Part shown: positions 7,659 to 17,591 of the stretch, in pieces
Position numbering within the stretch: position 1 is the first letter of the stretch
Layout: each line of letters starts with the position of its first letter
Assembly: GCF_004843725.1 (NCBI RefSeq)
Contig: NZ_CP039451.1
Coordinates: 680,501 to 744,500, forward strand
Length of the DNA stretch: 64,000 nucleotides
Source: Psychroserpens sp. NJDZ02
GTDB taxonomy: Bacteria; Bacteroidota; Bacteroidia; Flavobacteriales; Flavobacteriaceae
Direction of reading: 5' to 3'
Program-made: the position numbers and the translations under genes
The notes under the pieces: generated by a model
What the model was told of the DNA's origin: nothing
Databases searched by the model: none
What the model saw: only the letters and a program-made list of their open reading frames with translations

Positions 7659-9173
7659 TTATTGTACCGCTTGTAACGCATCAATATTACCGTAACCAAA
7701 ACTTGAATTTTTGTTTGGATAGAATTCTGCAGACTGTTTTAACCTATTTAGGATCTGTGTTCTAGACCATGTAGGGTATTTAGACCATATTAAAGCCGCA
7801 ATACCAGCTGTTGTTGCTGTTGCTACAGATGACCCTCCAGTATAACGTCTATCACCATCATAAAATCCTAATACTGGTGGTGCCTTACTTGTATTATTAT
7901 CACCTTCCATGATAATTGTAAAATCAATTTTATCTCCGGTATGACATACTTCACATCGGTCATAATTTGAACCATCATCTACTCCTGTTACCGCAACCGT
8001 CTCACTCATAGTTGCAGGAAAAATAACTCCATAACCGTTTGTAAAACTAGTCGAAGTCCCACCTGCAGCAAAAATTAATTTCTGTTTGCTATATGCATAT
8101 TTTACGGCATCTTTTATATTACCAATTGACCATAAGTAACCAATAGACATAGAGATAATTTTGACATCACTCCTGTTCCCTAACTGCGTTAATGCATCAG
8201 ACACCCCTTTACGCTCATGATAATCATTAAGTAATACATCCTCTGTTGCTCTATACGCTACTAAGTTTGCATTATATGCTACACCAACTGGCATCCCATT
8301 ATCATTACGTGGTGCTGCTATAGTAGAGGCCATAGCCGTACCATGTCCACATTTATCATGAATACCATCGTAATTATCTGACCACCACCAAGAAGAGTCT
8401 ATAAAGGTTCCATACTTTTGAACAAAACGACCCGTTGAATACCCGTCATTAATTCCTGATGAATTTAATAAGGTCTGAGACGCAGAAACTCCCGTATCTA
8501 TTAACCCAATAGTTACACCTGCTCCAGTACTTTGACTCCAAGCTTGTGGAATATTATGTTTGTAAAAATGCCAAGAGACTTGCGCATTGTTTGGTGCGAT
8601 CGTTGTATAATGTGCCGAATTTATAGTATTTGAATCTTTATCACACCCAGAACTTGAACGCCCATTATTTACTGTTTCGTACTGATTATAACCGTTTGGC
8701 TCTAAATATCTAACTCCGTCAGACTGTAGCAATTGTTTAATAGTAGAAAAGTTAGCAACTTCCATATCTATCACATTAATAATGTCATGCTCAACAACTG
8801 GTTTATCACCTTTTTTATAATCTTCGTTATCTTCAACAAGTTGCACAATGTTAGATAAGGTTGCTTTAAGACTTTCTGTTTTTACCTCTGCAAAACTTTC
8901 GCCTTCCGCTCCATATCCAATAGTTAAAATATTATTACCTCTAATTACAGCACTCCAAAGGGTATGCGGTGTAACATCTTTCCAATCAAAAGTTCCGGTT
9001 TCTGTAAGACTTTGATTAATTATAGCATTAATTTCAGGGATGGTTAATGCTGGTTTTTGATCGTCGTTAATGACTGATTCTTCTTGCATTTCTAAAGCTT
9101 CATCTTTTTGACATGCATTAAAAATTGTAAAAGCTACCAATAACATTGATAGTTTTAATAATGGTCTTTTCAT
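7659..9173 (-). CDS. S8 family serine peptidase (subtilase), predicted lipoprotein
   Basis: A 504-residue exported subtilisin-like protease. The N terminus has a signal sequence ending in a lipobox-like FNAC (Cys21), so it is probably anchored in the envelope. Residues ~45-160 look like a propeptide. The catalytic triad is present: Asp226 in LIDTGVS, His277 in CGHGTAMAS, Ser449 in GGSSVATATTAG. The oxyanion-hole Asn normally found in AAGN is Gly here (AAGG at 369-372), an unusual change. Trp-rich SWWWSDNY lies near the His block. The gene is monocistronic, with a strong terminator downstream. Function is likely degradation of extracellular or envelope protein; reduced or altered activity is possible. 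Confidence 0.88.
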   Translation of the reverse strand: MKRPLLKLSMLLVAFTIFNACQKDEALEMQEESVINDDQKPALTIPEINAIINQSLTETGTFDWKDVTPHTLWSAVIRGNNILTIGYGAEGESFAEVKTESLKATLSNIVQLVEDNEDYKKGDKPVVEHDIINVIDMEVANFSTIKQLLQSDGVRYLEPNGYNQYETVNNGRSSSGCDKDSNTINSAHYTTIAPNNAQVSWHFYKHNIPQAWSQSTGAGVTIGLIDTGVSASQTLLNSSGINDGYSTGRFVQKYGTFIDSSWWWSDNYDGIHDKCGHGTAMASTIAAPRNDNGMPVGVAYNANLVAYRATEDVLLNDYHERKGVSDALTQLGNRSDVKIISMSIGYLWSIGNIKDAVKYAYSKQKLIFAAGGTSTSFTNGYGVIFPATMSETVAVTGVDDGSNYDRCEVCHTGDKIDFTIIMEGDNNTSKAPPVLGFYDGDRRYTGGSSVATATTAGIAALIWSKYPTWSRTQILNRLKQSAEFYPNKNSSFGYGNIDALQAVQ

Positions 9174-9292
9174 TTTATATATAGTTTAAGGATTAATAGT
9201 TAAATATATAACTTTTTCTTAAAAAAAAGTTAATTAAATTAGTGATTTAACAATTTAAACACACGTAAAATTACAAATCAATACATTTTAAA

Positions 9293-9452
9293 ATGCGCTA
9301 TGTTGCGTTAGCGGTAGTAGTGGCATCCTTTTTTGAGATGAAATTAAACCTTAAAAAGCCTTTAATAAATATAAGATTTAGAAAATTGTTCCTCTTTTAT
9401 AAAAATTAAAAAAAGATATAACGGATGACGCGCCCCTTGTGGTAACGCCCAA
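9293..9452. repeat. Dispersed intergenic repeat element (copy 1)
   Basis: This fills most of the 300-base gap between the subtilase and tatA. It starts with ATGCG...TTAGCGGTAGTAGTGGCATCC, carries an inner near-inverted pair (GCATCCTTTTTT ... AAAAAAAGATATAACGGATG), and ends with CCCTTGTGGTAACGCCCAA. The same terminal block (CCCTTGTGGTcACGCCCAA) and a similar GCG...TAACGAAAAGC layout occur at about 60195-60288. The rest of the gap (9174-9292) is AT-rich with no gene. Confidence 0.6.
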
Positions 9453-9473
9453 AAAATAAGTAGTGTTTTTGAA

Positions 9474-9761
9474 TTATAATTTACGACGAACAGATCCAGT
9501 AAATTCTTCTAGATCGTCTTTAACTTTTTTAAGTTCTTCATTAACACCATCCGTGATGCTTGTGTCCAAACCGTTACGTTCTGCAGATTTTGTGATTTCG
9601 GTTTTAATATCATTGGTTGCATCTTTAAGTTGACGCATACCTTTACCTAAACCTTTTGCAATTTCAGGAACATTTTTAGCTCCAAAAACCATAACAACGA
9701 TAAGCAGGATGAAAAATATTTCTCCTCCGCTTATAAATAAAAATGTTGCTAATTGTATCAT
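9474..9761 (-). CDS. tatA: Sec-independent protein translocase subunit TatA/TatE
   Basis: A 95-residue TatA/E subunit, which forms the pore of the twin-arginine system exporting folded proteins. It has a short N-terminal periplasmic segment (SGGEIF), a single membrane helix (FFILLIVVMVF), the conserved hinge FGAKNVPEIAKGLGKGMRQLK, and an amphipathic helix leading into a charged coiled tail. The FG motif after the helix is typical. It is monocistronic here; tatC is not in the window. It reads toward the intergenic repeat and away from phenylalanine hydroxylase. Confidence 0.93.
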   Translation of the reverse strand: MIQLATFLFISGGEIFFILLIVVMVFGAKNVPEIAKGLGKGMRQLKDATNDIKTEITKSAERNGLDTSITDGVNEELKKVKDDLEEFTGSVRRKL

Positions 9762-9867
9762 GGTACAAATATACTAAGTTGTTTTGATTGTTTGAATAAA
9801 CTACTCTTTTTTTTAAGAGTCTTTTATGTTGTTTTTTGTATTTTTACATCAAGTGAAACACAAAACT

Positions 9868-11628
9868 ATGGCGTTTAAAACTATTGAGTCTAATCCAATT
9901 TTGGATCGTTTACCTAAGCATTTAAGGCAGTTTATTAAGCCTCAGGATTATGCGGATTATTCTGCAATTGATCAAGCCGTTTGGCGTTATGCTATGCGTA
10001 AAAACGTAGACTATTTAAGCACAGTAGCACATAGCACGTACATAGAAGGTTTACAACAAACAGGAATTAGTGTTGATGCTATCCCTAATATGTATGGGAT
10101 GAATCGCATTTTAAAAGCGATAGGTTGGGCTGCTGTTGCTGTAGATGGTTTTATACCACCTAATGCATTTATGGAGTTCCAAGCGTATAACGTATTAGTT
10201 ATCGCTAGTGATATTAGACAATTAGAACATATAGAATATACTCCTGCTCCAGATATTATCCATGAAGGTGCTGGTCATGCACCCATTATTGCTAATCCTG
10301 AATATGCCGAGTATTTAAGGCGTTTTGGAGAAATTGGTTGTAAAGCAATTAGTTCTGCTAAGGATTATGAATTATATGAAGCTGTACGCCATTTATCTAT
10401 TATTAAGGAAGCGCCTAATACGCCGCAAGATCAAATTGATTTAGCTGAAAAAACGGTGGAAGATTTACAAAATAATATGGGTGAACCAAGTGAGATGGCT
10501 TTAATTAGAAACTTACATTGGTGGACCGTCGAATATGGTTTGATTGGAACCATTGCAGATCCCAAAATTTATGGTGCTGGTTTACTATCCTCTATTGGAG
10601 AAAGCGCTTGGTGCATGACGGATAAGGTAAAGAAATTACCTTATACGATAGACTCTACTTTTCAGAATTTTGACATTACAAAACCACAACCTCAATTATA
10701 TGTGACTCCAGATTTTGCGCACCTTAGTTTAGTGTTAGAGTCTTTTGCTAATACTATGGCGCTCCGCACTGGTGGACCAAGTGCTATTAAAAAATTAATA
10801 CACAGTCAAGCTTTGGGTACTATTGAGCTTAGTACTGGTTTGCAAATTTCAGGCGTGTTTACTAACATGATTGAACACAACGGTAAGGTAAGCTATATAC
10901 AAACCACCGGAAAAACAGCATTAGCTAACAGAGATAAAGAATTGGTTGGACACAGTACTTTAGAACATGCGGATGGTTTTGGATCTCCTATAGGAAAATT
11001 AAGAGGTATTAATCTTGCTATTGAAGACATGTCGCCACGTGATTTACGTGCTTATGATATTTATGAAGGTGAAACGGTTACTTTAGAGTTTGAAAATGAT
11101 ATTATTGTAACTGGAGAGATTATTACGGGAACAAGAAACCTACAAGGTAAAATTATCTTGATTAGTTTTAAAAACTGTACTGTAACACATAAAGACACTA
11201 TTTTATTTGAACCTTCTTGGGGACAATATGACATGGCTGTTGGTAAAGAAGTATTATCGGGGTATTCGGGCCCTGCAGATTTACACAGTTTTGATTTGAT
11301 TACCCATAAAGTAAGCAGCACAACAATACATGTTGAGCATTCTGCCGAAAAATTAGAATTGATTGATCTATACAAACAAGTCCGTGATTATCGAGAAGGC
11401 ACTAACTGTACTATTTCTAGAACCAAAGTGTTGGAACAGTTAATTAACCGTTTTCCGATGGATTGGCTACTACCTGTTGAATTGTTTGAATTAGCGAAAA
11501 AAGGTAATGAAAATGAATTACGTCATACTATTCTTGAACATTTAGAAACGATCAAACAAAACAGACCAGAAATTGGGCATTTAATTGATGATGGTATAAA
11601 GATTGCAAGTGAGGAGATTGCGGTTTAA
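9868..11628 (+). CDS. Aromatic amino acid hydroxylase (phenylalanine 4-monooxygenase), long form
   Basis: This iron- and pterin-dependent enzyme converts phenylalanine to tyrosine. The catalytic domain lies in the first ~330 residues: IIHEGAGHAPI carries the two iron His, and VEYGLIG carries the Glu ligand following the WW pair. The remaining ~250 residues are an extension absent from short bacterial enzymes such as the ~300-residue Pseudomonas type. The upstream ATG at 9826 lies within likely promoter sequence (TATTTTTA at 9840-9847), so the ATG at 9868 is preferred, giving 586 aa. Together with the kynurenine genes it indicates active aromatic amino acid catabolism. No pterin dehydratase gene is adjacent. 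Confidence 0.9.
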   Translation: MAFKTIESNPILDRLPKHLRQFIKPQDYADYSAIDQAVWRYAMRKNVDYLSTVAHSTYIEGLQQTGISVDAIPNMYGMNRILKAIGWAAVAVDGFIPPNAFMEFQAYNVLVIASDIRQLEHIEYTPAPDIIHEGAGHAPIIANPEYAEYLRRFGEIGCKAISSAKDYELYEAVRHLSIIKEAPNTPQDQIDLAEKTVEDLQNNMGEPSEMALIRNLHWWTVEYGLIGTIADPKIYGAGLLSSIGESAWCMTDKVKKLPYTIDSTFQNFDITKPQPQLYVTPDFAHLSLVLESFANTMALRTGGPSAIKKLIHSQALGTIELSTGLQISGVFTNMIEHNGKVSYIQTTGKTALANRDKELVGHSTLEHADGFGSPIGKLRGINLAIEDMSPRDLRAYDIYEGETVTLEFENDIIVTGEIITGTRNLQGKIILISFKNCTVTHKDTILFEPSWGQYDMAVGKEVLSGYSGPADLHSFDLITHKVSSTTIHVEHSAEKLELIDLYKQVRDYREGTNCTISRTKVLEQLINRFPMDWLLPVELFELAKKGNENELRHTILEHLETIKQNRPEIGHLIDDGIKIASEEIAV

Positions 11629-11662
11629 ATTTAAACGACATTAAGGGTAATAACTTAATTAT

Positions 11663-11712
11663 TAACTTATATCTGTATACTAATGACCACATTAAAATAC
11701 AGATATAAGTTA
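11663..11712. other. Long perfect hairpin between convergent genes
   Basis: A 16-bp perfect inverted repeat, TAACTTATATCTGTAT (11663-11678) with ATACAGATATAAGTTA (11697-11712). It continues inward through a 2x2 internal loop into TAATG/CATTA closed by the tetraloop ACCA. No T-tract follows on either strand. It may act as a bidirectional terminator or transcript-end stabiliser, or be a small palindromic element. Confidence 0.7.
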
Positions 11713-11740
11713 GTATATTATTTGTTTACAAAAAAAACAA

Positions 11741-12493
11741 TTACTTATAACTCTTCAACTTCTCCTTAGTAAAGTCACTAAGCACAAGTCTTCCACTAAT
11801 TTCAGCACGTTCTAGAAGCGATACACACCATTCGTTAGTATCTTCCCAAAGCACTCTTTTAAGCTCTAATAAAGCTTCTGGGTTGTAAGACGCCAATTTA
11901 AGCGCTAAAACAGTTACAGCGTCGTCCAACGCTTCAACCGTTTCAAAGACCTCCGCATATAAGCCTTTTGTTTTTGCATACGCTGCATCATAAAAGGATT
12001 CTGCATTAATGGTCATTTGAGAAAAAGCAGTTTGCCCCATTTTTCTAGTCACTGCAGGTTCGATAACAAATGGTCCAATACCAATACTAATTTCGCTAAG
12101 CTTAATTGCTGCAAATTTAGTTGCTAAACAATAATCCGTTGCACTTGCTAAACCTACTCCTCCTCCAACTGCTTTACCTTGTACACGTCCAATAATTAAT
12201 TTTGGACATTTACGCATAGCATTAATCACGTTTGCAAAACCGGAAAAAAATTGCTTCCCTTCCTGTAAATTCTTAATAGCTACGAGCTCAGTAAAACTTG
12301 CGCCAGCACAAAACGTGCGGTCTCCTCCACTTTTTAAAACAATCACTTTTATACTATCATTTTGTCCCGCTGCTTTTATAGTTAATTCTAATTCTTTTAA
12401 AATAGGACTAGGCATCGCATTATGTTCTGGTGTAAAAAACTCGATATAACCTATGTTATTTTCAATGGTTTGTTTGACGTATGCTTGAGACAT
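11741..12493 (-). CDS. Enoyl-CoA hydratase/isomerase family protein
   Basis: A 250-residue crotonase-fold protein. The oxyanion-hole segments are FCAGASFTEL (first strand) and GKAVGGGVGLASATDY (second). One catalytic Glu position is kept in LSEISIGIGP; the second, after GP, is FVIEPAVTRK. The size is typical of single-domain crotonases. The substrate (straight-chain enoyl-CoA, methylglutaconyl-CoA or a phenylacetyl-CoA intermediate) cannot be fixed. It is monocistronic, divergent from the rhodanese gene and convergent with phenylalanine hydroxylase. Confidence 0.86.
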   Translation of the reverse strand: MSQAYVKQTIENNIGYIEFFTPEHNAMPSPILKELELTIKAAGQNDSIKVIVLKSGGDRTFCAGASFTELVAIKNLQEGKQFFSGFANVINAMRKCPKLIIGRVQGKAVGGGVGLASATDYCLATKFAAIKLSEISIGIGPFVIEPAVTRKMGQTAFSQMTINAESFYDAAYAKTKGLYAEVFETVEALDDAVTVLALKLASYNPEALLELKRVLWEDTNEWCVSLLERAEISGRLVLSDFTKEKLKSYK

Positions 12494-12577
12494 TTGCTCT
12501 TATTTTTAAGTTGAAGTTACACAAATTTAAGGATTTTTAAGTTTCAAATTAGTAGCTTTGTAAGAAACAATTACACT

Positions 12578-12883
12578 ATGGGAATTTTTAGTTTTCTTTT
12601 CGGAAATAAAGCCAATAAGATAAAAGACTTTACAGATAGAGGTGCCATAATTTTAGATGTACGCTCTAAGGCAGAATATGACTCTGGTGCAATTCCTGGC
12701 TCAAAACATATCCCATTACAACAAATTCAGGCTAAGGTCAATCAAATAAAAAAATGGGACAAACCTGTTATTACTTGTTGTGCTAGTGGTATGCGATCCG
12801 GCAGTGCCGCAGCTATTTTACGAAGTAATGGTGTCGAAGTTATGAATGGTGGAGGATGGCAAAGCCTAAGCAATAAACTATAG
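12578..12883 (+). CDS. Rhodanese-like domain protein
   Basis: A 101-residue single-domain rhodanese. It contains ILDVRSKAEYDSGAIPGSKHIPL, the standard first half. The active loop CCASGMRS has the persulfide Cys at about residue 68 and the CxxGxRS shape of sulfurtransferases rather than a phosphatase. No signal peptide is evident; a hydrophobic MGIFSFLFG start is typical of cytoplasmic members in this group. It likely carries sulfane sulfur for detoxification or cofactor synthesis. Confidence 0.88.
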   Translation: MGIFSFLFGNKANKIKDFTDRGAIILDVRSKAEYDSGAIPGSKHIPLQQIQAKVNQIKKWDKPVITCCASGMRSGSAAAILRSNGVEVMNGGGWQSLSNKL

Positions 12884-12911
12884 TTTATTCAACGCCAATC
12901 TTTCCAATACC

Positions 12912-13523
12912 TCACAGTTTGAAGTTTTCGAGCTTGTCCTGATTATCTATTTTACTATCGTTGTACTCCAAGGTCCACCCCAAACTATTGGTTAAAATAT
13001 AAAATTTAGACAACTCACTAACCAACCTATTTTTAGCATTGATTCGCAAATTAGAAGCTTCTATTTTTTTATTGATACGCTCTGTAACAATATCTTGTAT
13101 TTTATTATAATCATCATGATTAAAAGCATTGAGATACCCGCTTTCCACATCGTAATACTCTAACTGTGGATAGATTTTTAATTCTTCTTTAGGAATAGAC
13201 TTAATTTTTAAGATTTTATTAATACTATCTATTTCAAATTCGATCTTACTTAAGTCGTAAGCCACCGTTACTTCAGCATTAACAATAACCAAAGCTTGTT
13301 TGTCTGAGGTTAAATTAGCAAATAAGGCTTTAGAACTTTTATAACTATAGGCGTCACTAAAATAACCTTCAGTAACCACTAACTTACCAACATTACTTAT
13401 CTGTTTTTCTATTAAAGCAGAGTGTTCTCTAATAATTGTTTTGTCCGCACTACCTGCTGTACATTTTTTTAAAATGAAAGACAAAACAAACGCTATGACT
13501 ATACCTATAATTATTTTTCGCAT
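12912..13523 (-). CDS. DUF4230 domain-containing protein
   Basis: A 203-residue protein with one N-terminal membrane helix (IIIGIVIAFVLSFILKK) and an extracytoplasmic DUF4230 domain. The domain begins at ISNVGKLVVTEGYFSDAYSYK and includes VNAEVTVAYDLSKIEFEID and a helix-rich C-terminal half. The family occurs across Bacteroidota and Firmicutes; its role is not established. It is convergent with the rhodanese gene and separated by 239 bases without a visible gene from the GSCFA gene. Confidence 0.82.
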   Translation of the reverse strand: MRKIIIGIVIAFVLSFILKKCTAGSADKTIIREHSALIEKQISNVGKLVVTEGYFSDAYSYKSSKALFANLTSDKQALVIVNAEVTVAYDLSKIEFEIDSINKILKIKSIPKEELKIYPQLEYYDVESGYLNAFNHDDYNKIQDIVTERINKKIEASNLRINAKNRLVSELSKFYILTNSLGWTLEYNDSKIDNQDKLENFKL

Positions 13524-13762
13524 GATATAAAAGTACTATTAGATTCTGAATTTATCTAAAAAAGTGACATTAAAATATTATTTTAAAAACACTAATTTAA
13601 AGACTACATTAGTCGTGTATTATTGGGTGTTAGTTTGACATATTGATCAGTAGCTTATTAAACTAAATCTATTATAAAATATATTATGTTTTTTTGAAAA
13701 GACAAGTAATAAGCCATAAGTCATCATTACATGCTGTTTACTAGAAATCTAAATATTACACG

Positions 13763-14710
13763 CTAATCAAACTTCATATTTGGAAACTGAGTACTTAAGA
13801 CCATCTGTTTTTCAATTAATTGCTGGACAAATTTAAGGTGCGCAGCAGAATTAGGATTAAAAGGTTTATGCTGCAACCCTTTTTGAATGGTATCCACATC
13901 AGTCATTATTTTTGTTGCTGAATCTGCCATCCAAACATCCTTAAAACGTTGCCAGATATAATCAACTGCCAATGGACTTGGATGTAATAAATCTTGATTA
14001 TAAAAACGATAATCACGCAACTCGTCCATCATAATTTCATAAGACGGAAAATAATGCGATTGACTATCTAAAACCTTGTGTATCGCTGCAATCAAATGTG
14101 CTTTGCTCTGTGTATTTTCAACAAAACCATCTTTTACATGCCTGACAGGAGACACTGTAAAAATAAAACTCACCTCAGGATTCACAGCTTTAACTTGCGT
14201 TATTATAGATTGAAGCGCTGCCGTAATAGCATCAACACTTAGTATTTCCTTTTGAAACTGCTGCTGCGGAATTTTATGACAATTAGCGACAATCTTATCT
14301 GTCTTCAAAAAACGATAGACCCAAGCGGTCCCTAAAGTTATTACAATATGAGAACTTTGTTTTAAATAATGACTCGTTTTTTGAGAAGCAGCATTTAATT
14401 GATATAACAATAAACTTTTAGTATGTTGACTTATTTTGGAATGTGCATCAAAGCTATGAAACTGTTCATTATTAATAAACACATCATCCTCTGAATATTT
14501 CTTACCATCTAAGGCATTTGTGACTAAATTATGTATCGCTTTAGGATGAAATAAAATACCAAATGGATTGACATAATGTTGAAACTTAAAATACTCAAAC
14601 TTATCCCCAATATTTTCAGCAAAACAAGACCCCAAAAGGAATACTTTGGACTTATAATCTATAAGATTATGAGCTTGTTTTTTTAATGGTATTTTGGTTC
14701 TTAGATTCAA
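13763..14710 (-). CDS. GSCFA domain-containing protein
   Basis: A 315-residue protein defined by FLLGSCFAENIG near the N terminus, the motif naming the GSCFA family, followed by VNPFGILFHP. Later segments include VITLGTAWVYR, FTVSPVRHVKDG and DLLHPSPLAVDYIWQRF. These resemble SGNH/GDSL hydrolase blocks (Ser in the GSC block, and Asp-x-x-His in the LLHPSP block). It is probably an esterase-like enzyme in the cytoplasm; no signal peptide is seen. It lies just downstream of alaS in the same direction but is separated by two hairpins, so co-transcription is uncertain. Confidence 0.85.
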   Translation of the reverse strand: MNLRTKIPLKKQAHNLIDYKSKVFLLGSCFAENIGDKFEYFKFQHYVNPFGILFHPKAIHNLVTNALDGKKYSEDDVFINNEQFHSFDAHSKISQHTKSLLLYQLNAASQKTSHYLKQSSHIVITLGTAWVYRFLKTDKIVANCHKIPQQQFQKEILSVDAITAALQSIITQVKAVNPEVSFIFTVSPVRHVKDGFVENTQSKAHLIAAIHKVLDSQSHYFPSYEIMMDELRDYRFYNQDLLHPSPLAVDYIWQRFKDVWMADSATKIMTDVDTIQKGLQHKPFNPNSAAHLKFVQQLIEKQMVLSTQFPNMKFD

Positions 14711-14769
14711 TTAGTTCACTTTTTATCAACCCTTTTTTTTGTTATAGCCTTCTCATCCCTACCTCACGA

Positions 14770-14838
14770 CTCAGCAACTGAGAATATTCTCTTAAAGTCA
14801 AAATCAAACACTTTAGTTCTCGACCTTAAGAGAATATT
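14770..14838 (-). terminator. Double hairpin directly after alaS
   Basis: AATATTCTCTTAA (14783-14795) pairs with TTAAGAGAATATT (14826-14838). The stem extends to 17 pairs with one mismatch around a 22-base loop. A second small hairpin, CTCAG-CAA-CTGAG (14770-14782), touches it. On the minus strand the first stem begins 4 bases after the alaS stop. There is no T-tract, so it may end or stabilise the alaS transcript without being a classical terminator. Confidence 0.55.
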
Positions 14839-14842
14839 ACAA

Positions 14843-17458
14843 TTACGCAATATAACTTTTAGCAGCCTCTAAAGCCTCTTTAATACCCGCAGCATTTTTA
14901 CCTCCTGCTGTTGCAAAAAAGGGTTGTCCGCCTCCACCTCCGTGGATATATTTACCTAACTCTCTAACAATAGTTCCTGCGTTAAGCGACTTTGTTTCTA
15001 CTAAGTTTTTAGACACATAACACGATAGGATAGCCTTCCCATCTAGCTCTGCACCAAACAGTAAATATAAATTATCAAATTGACTACCTAATTCAAAACA
15101 TAAATCTTTAATACCAGAAGGATCTAAATCTAATTGCTTCGCTAAGAAGTTAACGCCGTTAACCTCCACAATTTCATTTTTAAGTTCGCCTTTAATATTT
15201 TTCGCTTTGTCTTTTAATAGTTGTTCTATTTGCTTTTTAAGACCTGTATTTTCGTCTTGTAAATTTTGAAGTGCTTTAATAGGCTCTTGTGCATTGTTAA
15301 GCATATCTTTCATTTCGAAAAACGATCTATTATTCTCGTGATAATACGACTTAACAGCATCATTTGTAATCGCCTCTATACGACGTATTCCTGAAGCTAC
15401 GGCACCTTCCGACACAATTTTAAAGTGCCAGATATCTGCGGTATTATCCACATGCGTACCGCCACATAATTCTATGGACTGACCAAATCTAACGGTACGT
15501 ACAGCATCACCATATTTCTCGCCAAATAATGCCATAGCACCTTCTTCTATAGCTTTTTCCATTGGCACATTACGTCCTTCTTGTAATGGCAATTTACTTT
15601 CTATTCTAGCATTTACAAAATTTTCAACATCACGTAATTGCTCTGTTGTTAATTTAGAAAAATGTGAAAAATCAAATCTTAAATATTTTGAGTGTACCGC
15701 ACTTCCTTTTTGCTCTACATGATCACCTAAGACTTCTCGTAACGCTTGGTGTAATAAATGCGTAGCAGTATGATTACATTCCGTTCTAGAACGTTGCTTC
15801 TCGTCTACTTTTGCGATAAACACTTGATTTACATCACGTGGTAACTCTTTAGTTAAGTGAATAATAATATTATTCTCTTTTTTTGTATCCACAATATAAA
15901 ACACATCACCGTTAGTTGCTTGGATATAGCCTTTATCACCCACTTGTCCACCACCTTCGGCATAAAAAGGTGTCAAATTAAATACCAATTGGTACATTTC
16001 TCCATCTTTTTTAGAAACGACTTTACGGTATTTTGTAATTTTTACTTTAGCTTCTAATTGATCGTAACCAATAAATTCTTGTTCTTCATCTTCAATAAGG
16101 TCAGTCCAATCATCAGATTTTAATTCTGATGCCTCTCGACCTCTACCCTGTTGCTCTTTTAAACGCTTATTAAATTCACCTTTATTATAAGAGAATCCTT
16201 TTTCACGTAAAATTAGATCAGTTAAATCTTCAGGAAAACCATAAGTATCTTTAAGCTCAAACACTTTTGAACCCGACACTTGCTTATCTGTTGCATTATC
16301 CACAATACGATCTAAAATAGCTAAACCTTGATCTAAAGTTCTTAAAAAAGAGGTTTCTTCTTCTTTTATAACATTTTCAATCAATTGTTTTTGCGCTTTC
16401 AACTCAGGAAAGGCAGTCCCCATTTTTTCAGTTAACACATTAACTAAACGGTAAATAAATGGTTCTTTTTTATCTAAAAAGGTAAAGCCGTAACGTACTG
16501 CACGACGTAAAATACGACGGATAACATAACCTGCTCCCGTATTACTAGGCAACTGCCCATCTGCTATAGAAAAGGCTACTGCACGTACGTGATCAGAAAT
16601 AACACGAATAGCAATATCTATTTTTTCGTCTTTATTATAATCTTTACCTGTAATGGTTTCAATTTCTCTTATTATAGGCGTAAATACATCGGTATCATAA
16701 TTAGACTGCACATTTTGCAAGACCATGCACAAACGCTCAAACCCCATACCCGTGTCGATATGTTTATTTGGTAAGCCTTCTAAAGTCCCATTAGCTTTAC
16801 GGTTGTATTGCATGAAAACCAAGTTCCAAATTTCTACAACTTGAGGATGGTCTTCGTTAATCAACGTTTTACCATCGACTTTTGCTTTTTCTTCAGCAGA
16901 ACGGATATCCACATGGATTTCGCTACAAGGTCCACACGGTCCTTGTTCACCCATTTCCCAAAAATTATCTTTTTTATTTCCTTTTAAGATACGGTCTTCA
17001 TTAATATATTGTTTCCAAATATCATAAGCTTCGGTATCCATTTCAAGGTTATCCGCATCATCACTTCCTTCAAAAACAGTAACATATAAAATATCCTTAT
17101 CTATTTTATACACTTCCGTCAATAACTCCCAAGCCCAAGCAATAGCTTCCTTTTTAAAGTAATCACCAAAAGACCAGTTACCTAACATTTCAAATAACGT
17201 ATGGTGGTAAGTATCATAACCAACTTCTTCCAAATCGTTATGTTTACCCGAAACGCGTAAACATTTTTGACTATCTGTTAGTCTATTATTTTTTGGTTTT
17301 CCGTTCCCTAAAAAGTATTCTTTGAAAGGAGCCATCCCAGAATTTACAAACATTAATGTTGGATCATCCTTTAACACCATTGGTGCGGAAGGCACAATGC
17401 TGTGCTTTTTATCTTCGAAAAACTTAAGAAAAGTTGCGCGTACGTCTTGAGAATTCAT
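14843..17458 (-). CDS. alaS: Alanine--tRNA ligase
   Basis: Full-length (871 aa) cytoplasmic alanyl-tRNA synthetase. The class II catalytic core has [21 protein letters not shown] and an RRAVRYG-type motif 3. A tRNA-recognition domain follows. The editing domain has Zn-binding HTATHLLH and CGGTHVDNT. The C-terminal DHHA1/C-Ala domain contains the Gly-rich [10 protein letters not shown]. All expected blocks are present in order and the start matches the family ([17 protein letters not shown]). Divergent from the M23 peptidase gene. Confidence 0.98.
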   Translation of the reverse strand: MNSQDVRATFLKFFEDKKHSIVPSAPMVLKDDPTLMFVNSGMAPFKEYFLGNGKPKNNRLTDSQKCLRVSGKHNDLEEVGYDTYHHTLFEMLGNWSFGDYFKKEAIAWAWELLTEVYKIDKDILYVTVFEGSDDADNLEMDTEAYDIWKQYINEDRILKGNKKDNFWEMGEQGPCGPCSEIHVDIRSAEEKAKVDGKTLINEDHPQVVEIWNLVFMQYNRKANGTLEGLPNKHIDTGMGFERLCMVLQNVQSNYDTDVFTPIIREIETITGKDYNKDEKIDIAIRVISDHVRAVAFSIADGQLPSNTGAGYVIRRILRRAVRYGFTFLDKKEPFIYRLVNVLTEKMGTAFPELKAQKQLIENVIKEEETSFLRTLDQGLAILDRIVDNATDKQVSGSKVFELKDTYGFPEDLTDLILREKGFSYNKGEFNKRLKEQQGRGREASELKSDDWTDLIEDEEQEFIGYDQLEAKVKITKYRKVVSKKDGEMYQLVFNLTPFYAEGGGQVGDKGYIQATNGDVFYIVDTKKENNIIIHLTKELPRDVNQVFIAKVDEKQRSRTECNHTATHLLHQALREVLGDHVEQKGSAVHSKYLRFDFSHFSKLTTEQLRDVENFVNARIESKLPLQEGRNVPMEKAIEEGAMALFGEKYGDAVRTVRFGQSIELCGGTHVDNTADIWHFKIVSEGAVASGIRRIEAITNDAVKSYYHENNRSFFEMKDMLNNAQEPIKALQNLQDENTGLKKQIEQLLKDKAKNIKGELKNEIVEVNGVNFLAKQLDLDPSGIKDLCFELGSQFDNLYLLFGAELDGKAILSCYVSKNLVETKSLNAGTIVRELGKYIHGGGGGQPFFATAGGKNAAGIKEALEAAKSYIA

Positions 17459-17591
17459 ATGCCTATGTTAATAATCTTGTTTACTTAAACTTAAAGCTTA
17501 ATAAAACAATTTATATATTTGTTATTCGTTAACTATTTTTATTTGCTGAAAATTCAGCTTTTATAATTGCAAAAATAGAATATTTTAGATA

